Shown: positions 1 to 8,161, numbered from the stretch's first letter. The stretch: 12,798 nt of DNA from an uncultured Verrucomicrobiae bacterium (GCA_937898895.1 CALDKL010000132.1:1-12798), one strand, 5' to 3'. Notes: a model not told the origin generated them from the letters alone. Numbers and translations are program-made.

Positions 1-2
1 TA

Positions 3-2564
3 CTCGCCGCCATTGAGATGCTGAATGAGGCGGAGACGTTCAATCCTTATCTGCCCGAGCAGACCGTGGCCCTGGTCTTGGATTTGGACGAGGCATACTT
101 CACCGCCGCCCGCCCTTGTTTCGACAAGTGGCGCGGGCCGGTGACACCCGGGATCGTGGTGGACCGCGTCGTCCGCGGTGATTTTGATAGGGGGGAGAGG
201 GGCTACCAAATCTGGCGCACGTATTTCAGTAAGTTTGTTTCTCTCTCCGAGATTCCCTCGATGGAACTCACTCTCGCCGGACTCATTCGGGCAACGCCGG
301 GCGACAAAGATGCCGTCGAAAAGTTGGAAAGGCTTGCGAATTTCGCGAACTCGGGTTCAGGCGGTTTCAAGGTGCCGGGATTGGGATCGGTAAACTGGTT
401 GGCGAATCGAATGATCGCCGGGAACGAGTGGGCGCGGTCCGCCGATTGGATGTTCGACCGGATGATGGACTTTCGCTCGATTGACCCGGAACTTGATCAT
501 GTGGGGATCATTCACCAAATGTCGGGGACGGCGAGCAGCGAGTTGTACAATCGACCACCCCAGGAGCGTATCAGATGGCTGGGTGCAATTCTCTCGCACG
601 AAGGTTCTGAGTCGTTCGCTTGGCCTGAACCTTTCTACGAACACATCTATCGCTCCGAAGGTGAGAACCCGGTCGAAGTGATTCATGCAATTGGCGAATG
701 TTTTGAAAACCACCCGCTACGTCGTTGGATTGCACGGGATCTGATCATTGAAGGGGGCTATGCGTCGCAGGACGGGACGGATCGGCGGGAGATCCTGATA
801 TCGATGGCAAACCGGCCTTGGCTGAAAAATGTGATTGCCGAAAGCTTCGATAAGGTCGTCGATCTCGACGCCTTCGAGAAGGATTTCGAAAACGCTTCTC
901 CCGGAGCACGCCGCTTCTTTCTGAAGCATCCCGTCGTGCAACGAAGCACCAAGAGGCTTCCCCGCCACCCCTCGGGCCGGGAGTTTACCAAGGAAGATCT
1001 CGCGAGATTTCTCGTTTGGGAAGCTGGCGTAGTGATCGAGATCGCGGAGCGACGAGAGTCGTTCGCATTGCATGATTTCATCAAGAGCTTCACCGACCTG
1101 ATCGCGGAGGCGGAAACGCGTCCTGATGATCCGGTGATTCGGTCGCTCCTCGAAAGGCTGCAGCGCATCTCCTTCGAGCCTCCCTGGCACCGATTCGGAG
1201 ACTACGAACTCAAATCCCTCCGCGAGTTGCAGGCGCGGTCCCTGCCATACTCGAAAGGGATTTCGGAGACACACAACCTCCTGACAAACTCATCCCTGCC
1301 CGCAACGGAACGGGTCTGGAAGCTCGCCCTGAAAGGTGAGTTCGAGGCAGCGGGGAACTTGATGGAAGCCCATGCGGATGAACTTGAATATTGGATCCCG
1401 ACGGGCATGAAGCGGAGCGATCTCGCTTCACCGGCATTAGCGCAATTCCTTGAGAAATTTCCCGAAGGCGATGAATTGGGGATCTACGCATCGGTCTTCC
1501 TTTCGGAACTCCGTGATTTTCTGCCGTTCTACATTTCCCCACGCAACGCGAACATCCTGTGGCCGTATTCCCAAGAGCAAATCACGAATTACGAGGATGA
1601 TCTGCGGGAATTGGTGCTGCCCTTCGAAGCCGCCATCTTTTCCAACAAGGAGCTGGAACGGAAAACCACCGTCATGCTCGGAGGCTTGTTCGGTGCCCCT
1701 GCGCTGATGCCGGAAAAACTCGCCTCCCTGCGTGGGGCCGTCACCAGCAATTACCCTCAGGAGATCCTGTCCCTGCTGGAATTCGATGCGAGTTTGACGA
1801 AGGGGGATTGCCGTGACATCAAGCGCCACCTTGCCGAATTATCCAAATCCGGCCGATGGGAATCCACCGGGCGACCTGCGCATGCGTTCGAGGTTCTGGA
1901 GTTTCACCTCTGGAGACGCGCACTTCTCGGACTGGAGATCACCGAAGAGCAGAGAAGTGCCATCCAAGAACTCTGTTTCTCGACGCTGCCGTTTCGCGAA
2001 CTGGCGCCGTCGGGCCTCGATATCCTGCGGTTTCACCAGATGGTCAGGCAGGGTTCCCGAATGTATCCGCTCCATCTCGCGCTTGAGATGATCGAGCGCG
2101 TTCCCAACAAGTTGGGCTGCTGGACCTGGAGCGATTTCGATGGCCTCGCTCTCGATCGCTATCGCGACTCGAAAGGGTTTCACGCCAATCTTTCCGGCGG
2201 TGCCATCGCGATACTGGCGAGGCGGTGCCAGGACTGGGATGAAGAGGCGAGATGGAGCTTGATCGGTGTTTTCGAAGATCCACTGCCCGGCAGTTCGAGG
2301 CGCCCCCAGGTAGTCAGGGGTTTGGCCATGTTCAACGTGTGCGGATTCTTGAAAGAAGAGGAGGTCGTGCGCCGGGCGCGCGAATTCGTCTCGCGGTATC
2401 CTGCCTATGGATGGAACTACCACACAATATGGCGGCTCGGCCGACAATACGGGGATGAAACCCTCGCCGCCTTCGGGCGCACCGGTGCCGAGCCGTATTT
2501 CGGAAAGGACCCCAATTTGCAGAAGGCGTTTGATACAGACGCCTCGAAACTCTCTGTCCCGTAG
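3..2564 (+). CDS. Unidentified large soluble protein, 5'-truncated by window edge
   Basis: I do not recognise this protein. The first ATG is at 18, but the frame stays open to the window edge (codons for LAAIE precede the ATG, mostly with G or C in third position) and no Shine-Dalgarno lies before the ATG. I therefore read it as the C-terminal 848 or more residues of a longer protein. There is no signal peptide in the visible part and no hydrophobic stretch long enough for a membrane helix, so it looks soluble. The sequence is rich in Trp, Arg, Glu and Leu, with repeated amphipathic helix-like segments such as RRWIARDLIIEGG, SLRELQARSLPYS and LALEMIERVPN. This suggests an alpha-solenoid or other helical-repeat fold, though I could not align a clear repeat unit. 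I see no Walker, protease, nuclease or CxxCH motif. It ends with TAG, convergent with the DUF1501 gene 223 bp away. Sampled lines suggest somewhat lower GC than the lyase gene at the right end. A large helical scaffold or the C-terminal sensor half of a multidomain protein are only guesses. Confidence 0.85.
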   Translation, partial: LAAIEMLNEAETFNPYLPEQTVALVLDLDEAYFTAARPCFDKWRGPVTPGIVVDRVVRGDFDRGERGYQIWRTYFSKFVSLSEIPSMELTLAGLIRATPGDKDAVEKLERLANFANSGSGGFKVPGLGSVNWLANRMIAGNEWARSADWMFDRMMDFRSIDPELDHVGIIHQMSGTASSELYNRPPQERIRWLGAILSHEGSESFAWPEPFYEHIYRSEGENPVEVIHAIGECFENHPLRRWIARDLIIEGGYASQDGTDRREILISMANRPWLKNVIAESFDKVVDLDAFEKDFENASPGARRFFLKHPVVQRSTKRLPRHPSGREFTKEDLARFLVWEAGVVIEIAERRESFALHDFIKSFTDLIAEAETRPDDPVIRSLLERLQRISFEPPWHRFGDYELKSLRELQARSLPYSKGISETHNLLTNSSLPATERVWKLALKGEFEAAGNLMEAHADELEYWIPTGMKRSDLASPALAQFLEKFPEGDELGIYASVFLSELRDFLPFYISPRNANILWPYSQEQITNYEDDLRELVLPFEAAIFSNKELERKTTVMLGGLFGAPALMPEKLASLRGAVTSNYPQEILSLLEFDASLTKGDCRDIKRHLAELSKSGRWESTGRPAHAFEVLEFHLWRRALLGLEITEEQRSAIQELCFSTLPFRELAPSGLDILRFHQMVRQGSRMYPLHLALEMIERVPNKLGCWTWSDFDGLALDRYRDSKGFHANLSGGAIAILARRCQDWDEEARWSLIGVFEDPLPGSSRRPQVVRGLAMFNVCGFLKEEEVVRRAREFVSRYPAYGWNYHTIWRLGRQYGDETLAAFGRTGAEPYFGKDPNLQKAFDTDASKLSVP

Positions 2565-2568
2565 CTAC

Positions 2569-2721
2569 TCACTCCGGAATCCCGTTCAGCGTTTCATCCG
2601 CCTGCGGATGGAGCAGTCCGAACCCACCCTCGGCCGCCTTGAGCCGAACCTCCACCGACTCCGGGCCTTCGGCGGGAAGGGAGCCGAGAGGTGAGGTGGA
2701 CCCGAACACCCGGCCACGTGA
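2569..2721 (-). pseudogene. Possible small gene or decayed gene tail in the convergent gap
   Basis: On the minus strand a 50-codon frame runs from just after a TGA (2724-2722) to a TGA at 2571-2569. It ends ESVEVRLKAAEGGFGLLHPQ then ADETLNGIPE. Over the last 39 codons about 30 third positions are G or C and first positions are rich in G, as in real genes here. A GTG at 2709 could start a 46-residue peptide. Alternatively, the neighbouring frame starting with a TTG at 2791, which overlaps the DUF1501 stop as TTGA, reads MRLSHAIATC... VKVITWPGVRVHLTSRLP and then turns into low-quality sequence. One indel near 2690 would join the two into a protein of about 70 residues following DUF1501. It could thus be a small third gene of the operon broken by a frameshift, a gene relic, or chance. 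No family is recognised. Confidence 0.27.
2595..2610. other. Short inverted repeat in the convergent gap
   Basis: CATCCG and CGGATG form a perfect 6-bp stem around a CCTG loop, 31 bp after the stop of the left-hand gene. A hairpin between converging genes could slow transcription in both directions, but there is no T-tract on either side, so it is not a convincing intrinsic terminator. It also lies inside the coding-like minus frame described for 2569-2721, where it may simply be codons. Confidence 0.2.
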
Positions 2722-2787
2722 TCACCTTGACCATCAGAGTCCTTCCCATCGTTGCGAGGACGCACGTTGCGATGGCGTGGGACAGCC

Positions 2788-4074
2788 TCAAGCAAACATG
2801 GCCGCAATTGGCGTGCCTTGGTCGGTGAGCGGGACCGGACGGGAGCCGTCGTAGAGATCCTTGCGTGGATCGATTCCGAGCGCGGCGTGAATCGTGGCGT
2901 GAAAATCGGGAACAGATACGGGATTCTCGACGATGTTCTTTGAAAATTCGTCGGTCACTCCGTAGGCCCCGTGGTGTTTCAGACCTCCACCTGCGAGGAC
3001 GAGGCTGAAGGTGCTGCCCTGGTGCCCGCGTCCGCCTCGCCCATCGTAGGCGGCGGGTCGCCCGAACTCGGTGCCGACGGCAATGAGGGTCTTGTCGAGA
3101 AGATCCTTTTCCTCAAGGTCAGTGATCAGTGCGGAAAGGGCGATGTCGAGTTCTTTGATGAGGTGATGCTGGTTTTGTTGGCCCTCGTTGTGTGTGTCCC
3201 ATCCCGTGCCATTGATAAAATTGAGGTTGTGCGAGACCTCGATGAAGCGCACCCCCGCCTGGACCAGGCGACGGGAAAGGAGGCAGCGCTGGCCGAACTC
3301 GCCCCCATAGAGAGTTCGGAGATCGGCGGGCTCCTTCTTCAAATCAAAGTGGCGCATGAAATCGGGTCCGGCGAGGCGGAGCGCCTCGGTCTGGGCCTCC
3401 CGATATTGAGCGGGCAGAGACTCGGCCTCGACCCGGCTGGCGAGCGGCTGCAAGAGCGCAGAACGCCGGTCCGCGCGGGCGGAATCCACGTCGGCCGGGC
3501 GGGCAAATCCCGCCGGACCACTTTCGGTGTCAGTGAGATACACATACCCCGCTTTTGCCCCGAGAAACCCAGGGCCACGGCTCACATTGGGGTAGCCAAT
3601 GAGCAGGTAGGCAGGCACTCCGGGATTCACCGCGCCGAGTTCATGGGCGATGATCGAGCCGATCGAGGGGTAGGTCGTGCTCCCGCTGATGAGGCGGCCG
3701 GTATGAACAAAGTTCGTCGCAAAGGCGTGCTCGTCGATGAGATGGTGGTTCACCGTCCGGATCGCCGTTAGTCGTTCGGCGAGTCTCGCGGTGCGATGCA
3801 GGTGCTCGCAGAACCGGACTCCGGAAACAGCCGTCTCCACCGAATCGTATTCCGATCCGGCGATCTTCGGATCCGCTTTCGAGTTGCCCTTCGCCTTCGG
3901 GTCGAAGGTGTCGATCTGGGCCATTCCTCCTCCCAGCCAGATAAAGATGCAATGCTCGGCCTTGCCCTTCGGCAGGAGAGTCGCCGCATTCGGTGAGGCG
4001 AGCAGACCGGAAGGCCCGAGCGAGGCACCGCCAGCGAGGAGTGCGGAATGTTGGAGAAAGTGGCGTCGGTTCAT
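2788..4074 (-). CDS. DUF1501 family secreted protein (Tat-type leader)
   Basis: A 428-residue protein of the DUF1501 family, related in fold to the alkaline phosphatase/sulfatase group; the family has no established reaction. The leader MNRRHFLQHSALLAGG (1-16) carries an RR-x-F-L twin-arginine-type motif followed by a short hydrophobic stretch, so folded export to the periplasm is likely. Family landmarks are IFIWLGGGMAQIDTFDPK (43-60), GGEFGQRCLLSRRLVQAG (257-274), the WDTH motif (292-295), GTEFGR (334-339), GRGGRGHQ (346-352) and VPDFHATIHAALGID (388-402). Conserved Asp, His and Glu residues in these blocks would suit metal binding, as in phosphatases. The length is usual for the family. 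The ATG at 4074 is chosen because the leader begins there; the region upstream has no Shine-Dalgarno. The gene starts 51 bp after the stop of the DUF1549/DUF1553 gene, the standard partner order, and the two are probably co-transcribed. Confidence 0.95.
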   Translation of the reverse strand: MNRRHFLQHSALLAGGASLGPSGLLASPNAATLLPKGKAEHCIFIWLGGGMAQIDTFDPKAKGNSKADPKIAGSEYDSVETAVSGVRFCEHLHRTARLAERLTAIRTVNHHLIDEHAFATNFVHTGRLISGSTTYPSIGSIIAHELGAVNPGVPAYLLIGYPNVSRGPGFLGAKAGYVYLTDTESGPAGFARPADVDSARADRRSALLQPLASRVEAESLPAQYREAQTEALRLAGPDFMRHFDLKKEPADLRTLYGGEFGQRCLLSRRLVQAGVRFIEVSHNLNFINGTGWDTHNEGQQNQHHLIKELDIALSALITDLEEKDLLDKTLIAVGTEFGRPAAYDGRGGRGHQGSTFSLVLAGGGLKHHGAYGVTDEFSKNIVENPVSVPDFHATIHAALGIDPRKDLYDGSRPVPLTDQGTPIAAMFA

Positions 4075-4125
4075 GGGAGTCGGTGGCAGAAAACCGGGAG
4101 GGAGGCGTTGATGGGGGAGAAGTTT

Positions 4126-7100
4126 TCAGGGAGTATAAATCCATTCGGGAGCATTGAGCATTGCCCAGAGGACATCCTCCATCCGCATGCGCCAATCTTC
4201 CTTCAGGGCGGTAGTGGGTGCATCGCCGCGCCGGGCTTGTTCTTCCCGCTGCGTCGCGAGGGTATTGGCCGCGCCGTCGAGGTGGTTCGACCAGCTCACA
4301 TAACGGATGGGTTCCCGTTTGTCAGCTCGGATGACGGGGCGCTTCGATCCAGGCACAACGCGATTTTCAAATCCTTCGGAAAGCAGGGCGACATAGCGTT
4401 CCGCCTCCAGCGGGGTGGGGTGTCGGGTGAGAAGGCGCAGAAAGAGGCGATCGACCAGTTCCTCCGGCGACTTCGCTGCAATCGAGAGGGCGGTTATTCC
4501 ATGGCGGTCGCTCAGGCGTGTCAGCCAGACTCCCGTCGTTCCGTTCGCGAGGACGGCGGGCTGGAGCACGTTCGGATCGATCTCGCGGGAATTGATCGGA
4601 TCCTGGCGAGCGCCCCGCCATCCGAAGGTTTCCATCAGGCTCGCCACAGCCTGGATGCGCGGCAGGGAAAGGCTCGGACGGTCGCGCTCATTCGATGTCG
4701 AAGCGAGCATCCAGGCCCTGCGGGGTCTGCCGAGTGTGATCGAACTTTCAAGGGCACGGACGCTGTCGAGATCGAGACTAACCTCCTCCAGATCGAAGGG
4801 GGTTCCAGTCGTTGAAAACAGCGAATCGACAATCTGCTCGGCGGTGAGACGGCGCGTACTTGGCGCGATCAGGAGCGGGCTCGGCGCGGTCAGGAGTGGA
4901 TCGGTGGTGCGCTGATAGGCGTGTGAGTTGAGGATGAGTCGCGCGATGGCTTTGAAATCGTAGCCGTTCCTCACCAGTTCGTAACCAAGCCAGGCGAGAA
5001 GTTCTGGATGAGAGGGTGCGTTCTTTTCCCAATCGCCGATGCTCGCGACGAGACCGCTGCCCATGTAACGCTCCCAGAGACGATTGACCATGACCTGGGC
5101 GAAACGCTGGTTTTCCGGAGCCGTGACGAGGGCGGCGAGACGGTCGCGCGGATCCTCGGGATGCTCTGCGAGGAGGGCGGCGGTTTCCTCCTTCGCGAAC
5201 TCGGGGAAGGGCCAGGCCGGCTTTACCTCCGATCCGGGCTTCAGGGTGACTTCGATCAGTGGCTTCCGCCCGGCCAGCTTCAATCGGTCCATTGGCACAC
5301 TGCTCGTTTCGGGGAGCTTGATCGCTTCCTCCTTCATCATCGCGGCGAGCTGAAAGAGATCCTCCTGCTTTGCGGTGTGGGCGGGTGCATCGTGGCAGCG
5401 CGCACACTTCATTTCCACACCGAGGAAAGCGGAACTCACGATCATGCCCTTCGCGGCCATGGGCACGTCGTTCTGTGAGGCCGTCGCAAATCCGGCCGGA
5501 CCGCCAAAACGCTCGCTGCCCTCCATGCGAAGGAGTTCAGTGACGAAAAGATCGGCGGGCTTGTTGTCGAGGAAGGATTCGTAGAGCCACCAGCGGAACG
5601 GACCTGTGTTGTTGAGAGTCGGATTGATGATGTTCGGATTCTCCGCGAGAACATCCTGCCAATACCCCATCCAGTGATCCGCCCAACGGGTGTCGGCGAG
5701 GAGGCGGTCGATGACAAGGCTGCGCCGGGTCTGCTCCGGATCGCCGAGAAAGTGCGCGATCTCTTCCTCCGTTGGCGGCACCCCGACGGTGTCGAGGAAA
5801 ACACGGCGCAGGAAGACGAGATCGGAAGAAAGCGGGGGGAGGTCAAATCGGTCCACATCGAACTGCGGCCAGGCCGCTCCCTCCTCGATCCACGCAGTGA
5901 GCAGGGCGATTTCCTTCTCGGAAAAACCATCTCCCTTCGGTGGCATGATGTCGTCTCCGGCATCCGCACCGATGCGGTAGATCAGCGAACTTCCGCCGAC
6001 ATCCCCTGGGGCCACCGCGGGACCATCCGATTTTCCACCCTTCAGAGCGGCCTCGTGGAGATCGAGCCTCAAGCCCCCTTTGGCTTTGCCGCCCTGGTGA
6101 CAGCTGTAGCATTTTGTCTCGAGGAGGGGTTTCACTTCCTTGAAATAGTCGATCTTCGCGGCGCGAGCGGCCTCGGACTCTGCCTTGACCCGGACGATAC
6201 GATCAGCGATGAAACGATCGATCTCGTTGCTCGCGGGATATCCCTTGGGGAGGTCGGGCACCGTGATCGGAGTTGCCTTGGCGAGCCAGCTCTTTGCCGC
6301 TTGCCGACGGCTTTCCCAATAGGCGGCGTGTTCGGCGCGTTTCGCCGCGCGCGACCTGGCATCCACCTCGGCATACCATTTGCGACGTTCGGCCTCGTAG
6401 TCGGACCAACCTTCATCCGTGTAGGGCACCTGCCGCTTTCCTGGCGAAAGCAGCGCCCAACTCTCGCTGCCCTCGAGGGAGATCGCGGCTACCGTTTCAC
6501 CGAACTCGGGTCGGCGTTTGCTCTTGCCGGCGATTCCTCCTACCATTGTCTCCAGTATCACAAAGTGCTCGCCCCCTTTGGAAACAAACTCCGTCCAGTT
6601 CTCGCGGTTCCCAGGTGGGACAAAACGAAATTCCGGACCGAGGTCGAGATACTGGTCTTGTGAAGCGAGGACTCCGTGGCCACCGGTGTCTCCGCTCGGG
6701 AACGGTGTTTCGAGCACCTTCTTCCCATCCAGGTAGAGCCGACCAGGGCCGCGACTGCGGAGGAGAAGGCGATGTTTTCCCTTCGGAAGGGTCACCACCG
6801 CAGTCGCGCGAAAATGAGTGGGATTGGCGCGATCCTCGCGCACACCCGTGGAAATGTATTTTTGGGGCCAGTTGAAGAACCCGAAAACATCCTCTTCATA
6901 CGTCTCTGTCACCTCGGGTTCATCGGGCCATGAATTTGCCGTCGGCACACCTTTTTCGCTGATCTGCACGAGCACCTCACCTTTCGGTACCATTTCGCGC
7001 GTCACCGGCGGTGGTGGTGGCACATAGGAATAACGCGATTCGAGTTCTTTCGCCGACGGAGCGCCGCGCCAGATTTTCAGATCATCCATCCATCCGGTGA

Positions 7101-7851
7101 AGGATTCACTCGCGCTGCGTTTGTAGCCCGTGCCGATCACGAGATCATCGGCATCCGTCACCGGACCCCGGTCGGTTGCTCCGCCCATATCCCAGACCCC
7201 TTCCGTTGCCTTGCCGTCGATGAGGACGCGCAAGCCGTCCTTCCTGCCAAACGTGCAGACCACAGCGACATGGTGCCACCCTGCCTCCGGCACCACCGAC
7301 TTGCTCCACCATCGGTGCCAGTCGCGCCTGTTCTTGTTCGACGGATCCACGCTCGTGAAGAGAAATCCCACTTCCGCCCCGCCGACTGTTCCCTTGAGAC
7401 GAACCGCATAATTCTGATTGTTCTCGCCGAGGCCTGCCCCCAGCGTCCCGTGGCGTCCCTTTCCTAACAAATAAGCCATTTCCCCCTCGCCGAGATCCTT
7501 CACTCGCACCCAGGCCTCGATTGCAAGAGTTTCGCCGGAACCGAAGCGCAGGTTCGCCGAACCGCCCCGCTCCTGATCCTTCACGACGAGATAGGATTGG
7601 GAGTCTTCGAAGTATCCCGCGTGGTTGTTCGGAGGGAAGGTCGGGTATCGCGGAGTGCTCGGGCCTTCTTCCCTGTGTTCGCCTGCCGCCTGCGCTTTCC
7701 CGATTTTGCCCTGCCATTCACCGGTCTCTGCGGCACCGTCAAAATTCCACTGGAGCACGATCTTCGGCTCCGCGCACGGACATGCGGCGGGGGCAAGGAG
7801 GATCAGCACGAGGACCAGAGTCGGGATCGAAGAAAGGGAATCTGTTTTCAC
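4126..7851 (-). CDS. Secreted LamG-PSCyt1-DUF1549-DUF1553 multidomain cytochrome-type protein
   Basis: A 1241-residue exported protein of the planctomycete/verrucomicrobial cytochrome family; biochemical role unknown. I start it at the GTG at 7851 because this gives a clean signal peptide (LVLVLILLAPAACPCA, about 12-27). An ATG at 7959 in the same frame would add 36 residues that bury the leader. Domains: a LamG/concanavalin-like sandwich (about 30-275; GWHHVAVVCTFGRKDGLRVLIDGK and WMDDLKIWRG are typical); a PPPPP linker (278-282); a second beta-rich module (about 285-480, GRLYLDGKKV, perhaps PA14-like); a charged helical stretch (480-565); PSCyt1 with heme motif CYSCH (581-585) and a possible Met ligand in MPPKG (636-640); DUF1549 with a second CxxCH, CARCH (816-820); and DUF1553 (about 895-1235, including RLTAEQIVDSL 1001-1011). 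Two c-type hemes suggest electron transfer in the periplasm, and LamG suggests binding of glycans or surfaces; both are inferences. It is followed by DUF1501, its usual partner. Confidence 0.94.
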   Translation of the reverse strand: MKTDSLSSIPTLVLVLILLAPAACPCAEPKIVLQWNFDGAAETGEWQGKIGKAQAAGEHREEGPSTPRYPTFPPNNHAGYFEDSQSYLVVKDQERGGSANLRFGSGETLAIEAWVRVKDLGEGEMAYLLGKGRHGTLGAGLGENNQNYAVRLKGTVGGAEVGFLFTSVDPSNKNRRDWHRWWSKSVVPEAGWHHVAVVCTFGRKDGLRVLIDGKATEGVWDMGGATDRGPVTDADDLVIGTGYKRSASESFTGWMDDLKIWRGAPSAKELESRYSYVPPPPPVTREMVPKGEVLVQISEKGVPTANSWPDEPEVTETYEEDVFGFFNWPQKYISTGVREDRANPTHFRATAVVTLPKGKHRLLLRSRGPGRLYLDGKKVLETPFPSGDTGGHGVLASQDQYLDLGPEFRFVPPGNRENWTEFVSKGGEHFVILETMVGGIAGKSKRRPEFGETVAAISLEGSESWALLSPGKRQVPYTDEGWSDYEAERRKWYAEVDARSRAAKRAEHAAYWESRRQAAKSWLAKATPITVPDLPKGYPASNEIDRFIADRIVRVKAESEAARAAKIDYFKEVKPLLETKCYSCHQGGKAKGGLRLDLHEAALKGGKSDGPAVAPGDVGGSSLIYRIGADAGDDIMPPKGDGFSEKEIALLTAWIEEGAAWPQFDVDRFDLPPLSSDLVFLRRVFLDTVGVPPTEEEIAHFLGDPEQTRRSLVIDRLLADTRWADHWMGYWQDVLAENPNIINPTLNNTGPFRWWLYESFLDNKPADLFVTELLRMEGSERFGGPAGFATASQNDVPMAAKGMIVSSAFLGVEMKCARCHDAPAHTAKQEDLFQLAAMMKEEAIKLPETSSVPMDRLKLAGRKPLIEVTLKPGSEVKPAWPFPEFAKEETAALLAEHPEDPRDRLAALVTAPENQRFAQVMVNRLWERYMGSGLVASIGDWEKNAPSHPELLAWLGYELVRNGYDFKAIARLILNSHAYQRTTDPLLTAPSPLLIAPSTRRLTAEQIVDSLFSTTGTPFDLEEVSLDLDSVRALESSITLGRPRRAWMLASTSNERDRPSLSLPRIQAVASLMETFGWRGARQDPINSREIDPNVLQPAVLANGTTGVWLTRLSDRHGITALSIAAKSPEELVDRLFLRLLTRHPTPLEAERYVALLSEGFENRVVPGSKRPVIRADKREPIRYVSWSNHLDGAANTLATQREEQARRGDAPTTALKEDWRMRMEDVLWAMLNAPEWIYTP

Positions 7852-7863
7852 GGCGTCAGAGTG

Positions 7864-7892
7864 TCGGAGAATCGTAACCCGAAATTCTCCGA
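7864..7892. promoter_or_regulatory. Perfect 9-bp inverted repeat before the cytochrome gene start
   Basis: TCGGAGAAT (7864-7872) and ATTCTCCGA (7884-7892) are exact reverse complements with an 11-nt spacer. In the minus-strand transcript this would fold as a 9-bp hairpin whose base is 12 nt before the GTG start at 7851, so it could gate translation. As DNA it could be an operator with half-sites about two helical turns apart (20 nt from arm to arm). It falls inside the reading frame if the upstream ATG at 7959 is used. A 9-bp perfect arm at this spacing is unlikely to be chance within so short a gap. Confidence 0.45.
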
Positions 7893-7973
7893 TGAGAACC
7901 CAGGATTGCAGGAATTCCCGAGGGAACGGATTTCCTGAAAAGGTCCCTCCAACTCCCATCGGAAGATCGATTT

Positions 7974-8003
7974 GGAATATTTTTTCAACTCATTCAAGTT
8001 CAA
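7974..8003 (-). promoter_or_regulatory. Candidate promoter for the DUF1553-DUF1501 unit
   Basis: On the minus strand TTGAAC (8003-7998) lies 18 nt before TATTCC (7979-7974), in an AT-rich stretch. Matches to the sigma-70 consensus are partial (4 of 6 and 3 of 6). An overlapping AATATT (7981-7976) at 16-nt spacing is an alternative -10. TTGAA occurs three times here (forward TTCAA at 7984, 7993 and 7999), so a repeated operator is also possible. Transcription from here would give a leader of roughly 115 nt to the GTG at 7851, including the inverted repeat. Confidence 0.28.
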
Positions 8004-8161
8004 CCCTCTACAACCCGCGATAGGACTCTCTTCCAGAGGGCGAAACTTCAACGGGTTTCCTCTTCTTTTTTCGGGGGCTTCATTGCGTGAGGCGAAATCA
8101 GATCACCTCGCCGATTCTCTTGGTTCGCAGGGTGGCCGGAGGAAGGGATGGAGGAGGCCAT

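Larger units (their letters stand above)
7852..8161 (-). other. 310-bp gap between the S9 peptidase and cytochrome genes
   Basis: This is the leader and promoter region for the two-gene DUF1553-DUF1501 unit. It holds an AT-rich patch (about 7970-8003), unusual in this GC-rich window, and a perfect 9-bp inverted repeat (7864-7892), both listed separately. I see no RNA gene and no convincing intrinsic terminator after the S9 stop. The T-run at about 8059-8064 is on the plus strand and so in the wrong direction for that gene. The frame of the cytochrome gene stays open to an ATG at 7959, so part of the gap (7852-7959) could be coding if that start is used. Confidence 0.6.

Noticed and set aside
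18..20. ATG at 18 as the true start of the left-hand gene
   Set aside because: The frame is open upstream to the edge with coding-like codons, and there is no start signal before this ATG.
2718..2725. GTGATCAC palindrome in the convergent gap
   Set aside because: An 8-bp palindrome is common by chance and lies between gene ends, where an operator is not expected.
2971..3771. 266-codon open frame on the plus strand opposite DUF1501
   Set aside because: It is antisense to a clear family member; the protein is low in family-like features and the open frame is explained by GC-biased codons of the real gene.
5674..6663. 329-codon plus-strand open frame opposite the cytochrome gene
   Set aside because: It overlaps the PSCyt1 and DUF1549 coding region completely and has no recognisable motif or leader; treated as an antisense shadow.
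7769..7786. Lipobox-like Cys in the leader of the cytochrome protein (PAAC)
   Set aside because: The residue at -3 is Pro instead of Leu, so a lipoprotein signal is not supported; ordinary signal peptidase cleavage is more likely.
8055..8070. T-rich run as a terminator for the S9 peptidase gene
   Set aside because: The T-run is on the plus strand, while the peptidase is transcribed on the minus strand, and no stable hairpin adjoins it.
8112..8160. TGGCC...GGCCA inverted repeat after the S9 stop
   Set aside because: Only a 5-bp stem with a long loop and no U-tract, so it is too weak to call a terminator.
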